This document shows, in pieces, positions 12,592 through 14,193 of a DNA stretch of 14,193 bases (position 1 is the stretch's first letter; each line of letters starts with the position of its first letter). Source of the DNA: Coriobacteriia bacterium (GTDB lineage: Bacteria > Actinomycetota > Coriobacteriia > Coriobacteriales > Atopobiaceae). The notes under the pieces were generated by a model, which did no database searches, was not told the DNA's origin, and saw only the letters and a program-made list of their open reading frames with translations. The stretch spans positions 1 through 14,193 of the forward strand of contig QAKZ01000004.1 of assembly GCA_003150175.1 (NCBI GenBank), given 5' to 3'. The position numbers and the translations under genes are program-made.

Positions 12592-12615
12592 GCGCGAGGG
12601 CTTGCGCGAGGGCTA
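12592..12615. repeat. 12-bp tandem duplication at the prfC stop
   Basis: GCGCGAGGGCT occurs at 12592-12602 and again at 12604-12614. The second copy contains part of the prfC stop codon, so the duplication lies just beyond the coding end and does not alter the protein. Confidence 0.6.
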
Positions 12616-14193
12616 GAACGTGACGTTTCCGAACTCGGAGAGCTTGAGCCCCTCGTTGTGCTCGACGGCCCAGTTGATGTTCCACTCGGAGGTGAACAGC
12701 AGCAGCTTGCCGCCGCGCATATCCTCGACGCGGCAGGTATCGCGCGTGAGGTTGAGGCGCGGGACGTCGACCTCGTCGGGCGGGTTGGTGATCCAGCGGA
12801 TCTGGTTGTAGGGCAGTCCCTGGCGGTAGACCTTGACGTGATACTCGCTCTCGAGGCGCTGCTCGAGCACCTCGAACTGCAGCACGCCGACCACGCCCAC
12901 GATCACGGACTCCATGCCGGCGCCGAGCTCGCGGAAGATCTGGACAGCGCCCTCCTGCGCGAGCTCCTCCATGCCCTTGACGAACTGCTTGCGCTTGAGG
13001 GTATCCACCTGCGAGATCTTCGCGAAGTGCTCCGGCGCGAACGTCGGGATCGCAGGGTACTGGACGTGCTTCTTTCCGGCGCAGACGGTGTCGCCGATGC
13101 TGAAGATGCCCGGGTCAAAGAGGCCCACGATGTCGCCGGCGTATGCCTCGTCCACGATGGCGCGGTCGTCGGCCATCATCGAGGTGCCCACGGCGAGCTT
13201 GAGGTTGCGCTCGCCCTGCATGTGGTAGGCGCTCATGCCGCGCTCGAACTTGCCCGAGCAGATGCGCACGAAGGCGATGCGGTCGCGGTGGTTCTTGTCC
13301 ATGTTTGCCTGGATCTTGAACACGAAGCCGCTGAAGTCGTTCTCGACCGGGTCGACGAGCTCGCCCGTGAGCTTGTCGGTGTAGGCGCGCGGAGGGGACG
13401 TGAGGCGCAGGAAGTCCTGGAGGAAGGGCTCGACGCCGAAGTTCGTGAGCGCGGAGCCGAAGAAGACAGGCGAGAGCTTGCCGCAGCCCACTGCGTCGAG
13501 GTCGAGCTCATCGCCGGCGCCGTCGAGGAGCTCGATGTCGTCCATCAGGTTGTTGTGATTCTCCTGGCCGATGAGCTCCTCGAGCGTGTCGCTGCCGAGC
13601 TCGGCCTCGATCTCGCGGACCTTCTTTGTGGCGTTGGCGTGGCCGTCGCCCTCGAAGGCGAGCACGCGACGGGACTGGCGGTCAAAGACGCCGCGGAAGT
13701 TGCGGCCGGAGCCGATGGGCCAGTTCATGGGGTAGGTGTTGATGCCCAGGACGCTCTCGATTTCCTCCATGAGCTCGAAGGGGTCGCGCGCGTCGTGGTC
13801 GAGCTTGTTCACGAAGGTGAAGATCGGGATGTGGCGCAGGGTGCAGACCTTGAAGAGTTTGATGGTCTGGGCCTCGACGCCCTTTGCGCCGTCGATAACC
13901 ATGACGGCGGCGTCGGCGGCCATGAGGGTGCGGTAGGTGTCCTCCGAGAAGTCCTGGTGGCCCGGGGTGTCGAGGATGTTCACGCAGTGGCCGTCGTACT
14001 CGAACTGCAGGACCGACGACGTGACGGAGATGCCGCGCTCCTTCTCGATGTCCATCCAGTCCGAGACCGCGTGCTTGGCGGAGCTCTTTCCCTTGACGGA
14101 GCCGGCCGTCTGGATGCTGCCGGTGTACAAGAGGAGCTTCTCGGTGAGGGTGGTCTTGCCGGCGTCCGGGTGGCTGATGATGGCGAACGTGCG
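12613..14193 (-). CDS. prfC: Peptide chain release factor 3, N-terminus cut by the window
   Basis: RF3 is a translational GTPase that recycles class I release factors from the ribosome after peptide release. The frame is open to the window edge. 526 residues are visible, and by comparison with E. coli RF3 (529 residues) about a dozen N-terminal residues are missing. GTPase motifs are present: SHPDAGKTT (7-15), the switch region ERGISVTSSV, DTPGH (75-79) and NKLD (129-132). The RF3-specific stretches NWPIGSGRNFRGV, FKIQANMDKNHRDRIAF and GVVGVLQFEVLEQRL distinguish it from EF-G and from tetracycline-resistance proteins. The gene ends TAG at 12613-12615, with the flavodoxin gene 75 bp downstream. 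Confidence 0.96.
   Translation of the reverse strand, partial: RTFAIISHPDAGKTTLTEKLLLYTGSIQTAGSVKGKSSAKHAVSDWMDIEKERGISVTSSVLQFEYDGHCVNILDTPGHQDFSEDTYRTLMAADAAVMVIDGAKGVEAQTIKLFKVCTLRHIPIFTFVNKLDHDARDPFELMEEIESVLGINTYPMNWPIGSGRNFRGVFDRQSRRVLAFEGDGHANATKKVREIEAELGSDTLEELIGQENHNNLMDDIELLDGAGDELDLDAVGCGKLSPVFFGSALTNFGVEPFLQDFLRLTSPPRAYTDKLTGELVDPVENDFSGFVFKIQANMDKNHRDRIAFVRICSGKFERGMSAYHMQGERNLKLAVGTSMMADDRAIVDEAYAGDIVGLFDPGIFSIGDTVCAGKKHVQYPAIPTFAPEHFAKISQVDTLKRKQFVKGMEELAQEGAVQIFRELGAGMESVIVGVVGVLQFEVLEQRLESEYHVKVYRQGLPYNQIRWITNPPDEVDVPRLNLTRDTCRVEDMRGGKLLLFTSEWNINWAVEHNEGLKLSEFGNVTF

Noticed and set aside
1..14193. CRISPR arrays, tRNA/rRNA genes and insertion sequences
   Set aside because: No regularly spaced repeats, tRNA-like T-arms, rRNA stretches, transposase motifs or terminal inverted repeats were seen on either strand.

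Overview
The window is about 14.2 kb of GC-rich bacterial chromosome with dense, mostly housekeeping gene content. Purine-rich Shine-Dalgarno sites, GTG starts, TAGAAT-type -10 boxes and the protein families (a glycyl-radical pyruvate formate-lyase, an RDAC-like small protein, an FSHAGQN flavodoxin) suggest an anaerobic gut actinobacterium of the class Coriobacteriia, perhaps Collinsella or a relative. That assignment is inference from family resemblance, not from a marker gene.

Layout. 1-789 (+) is the C-terminal third of pyruvate formate-lyase with its glycyl-radical site, closed by a strong terminator. 939-2910 (-) is a YtrA-type operon: GntR regulator, ABC ATPase and ABC-2 permease, with a promoter overlapped by inverted repeats. 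3061-4843 (-) is an RNA-modification and ribosome-maturation group: rlmH, a YhbY-like CRM protein, an RsmJ-like methyltransferase and a small RDAC-like protein. 5034-6623 (+) is a HerA-like (DUF853/YjgR) ATPase. 6671-7657 (+) encodes an unusual single polypeptide joining a DNA-deoxyinosine glycosylase domain to a Vsr-type mismatch endonuclease domain. Converging on it (-) are a DUF1294 membrane protein and a membrane-anchored protein with a possible BECR-type nuclease domain. 8552-9904 (+) holds a gamma-glutamylcyclotransferase-like protein and uracil-DNA glycosylase (ung).

9905-10308 has no convincing conventional gene. Downstream of an extended -10 box it can fold into many perfect stems, including a three-way junction, and looks like an unassigned structured RNA of about 275 nt. 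It is followed by a short AT-richer island with a BrnT/BrnA toxin-antitoxin pair. 10924-11884 (-) encodes a 64-residue protein of unknown function and TrmO. 12037-12537 (-) is a flavodoxin, and 12613-14193 (-) is peptide chain release factor 3, cut by the window edge.

The most interesting items are the glycosylase-Vsr fusion (both halves act on products of base deamination, and ung lies 1.5 kb away), the structured RNA, and the anchored nuclease-like protein. No tRNA, rRNA, CRISPR array, insertion sequence or integrase was seen.
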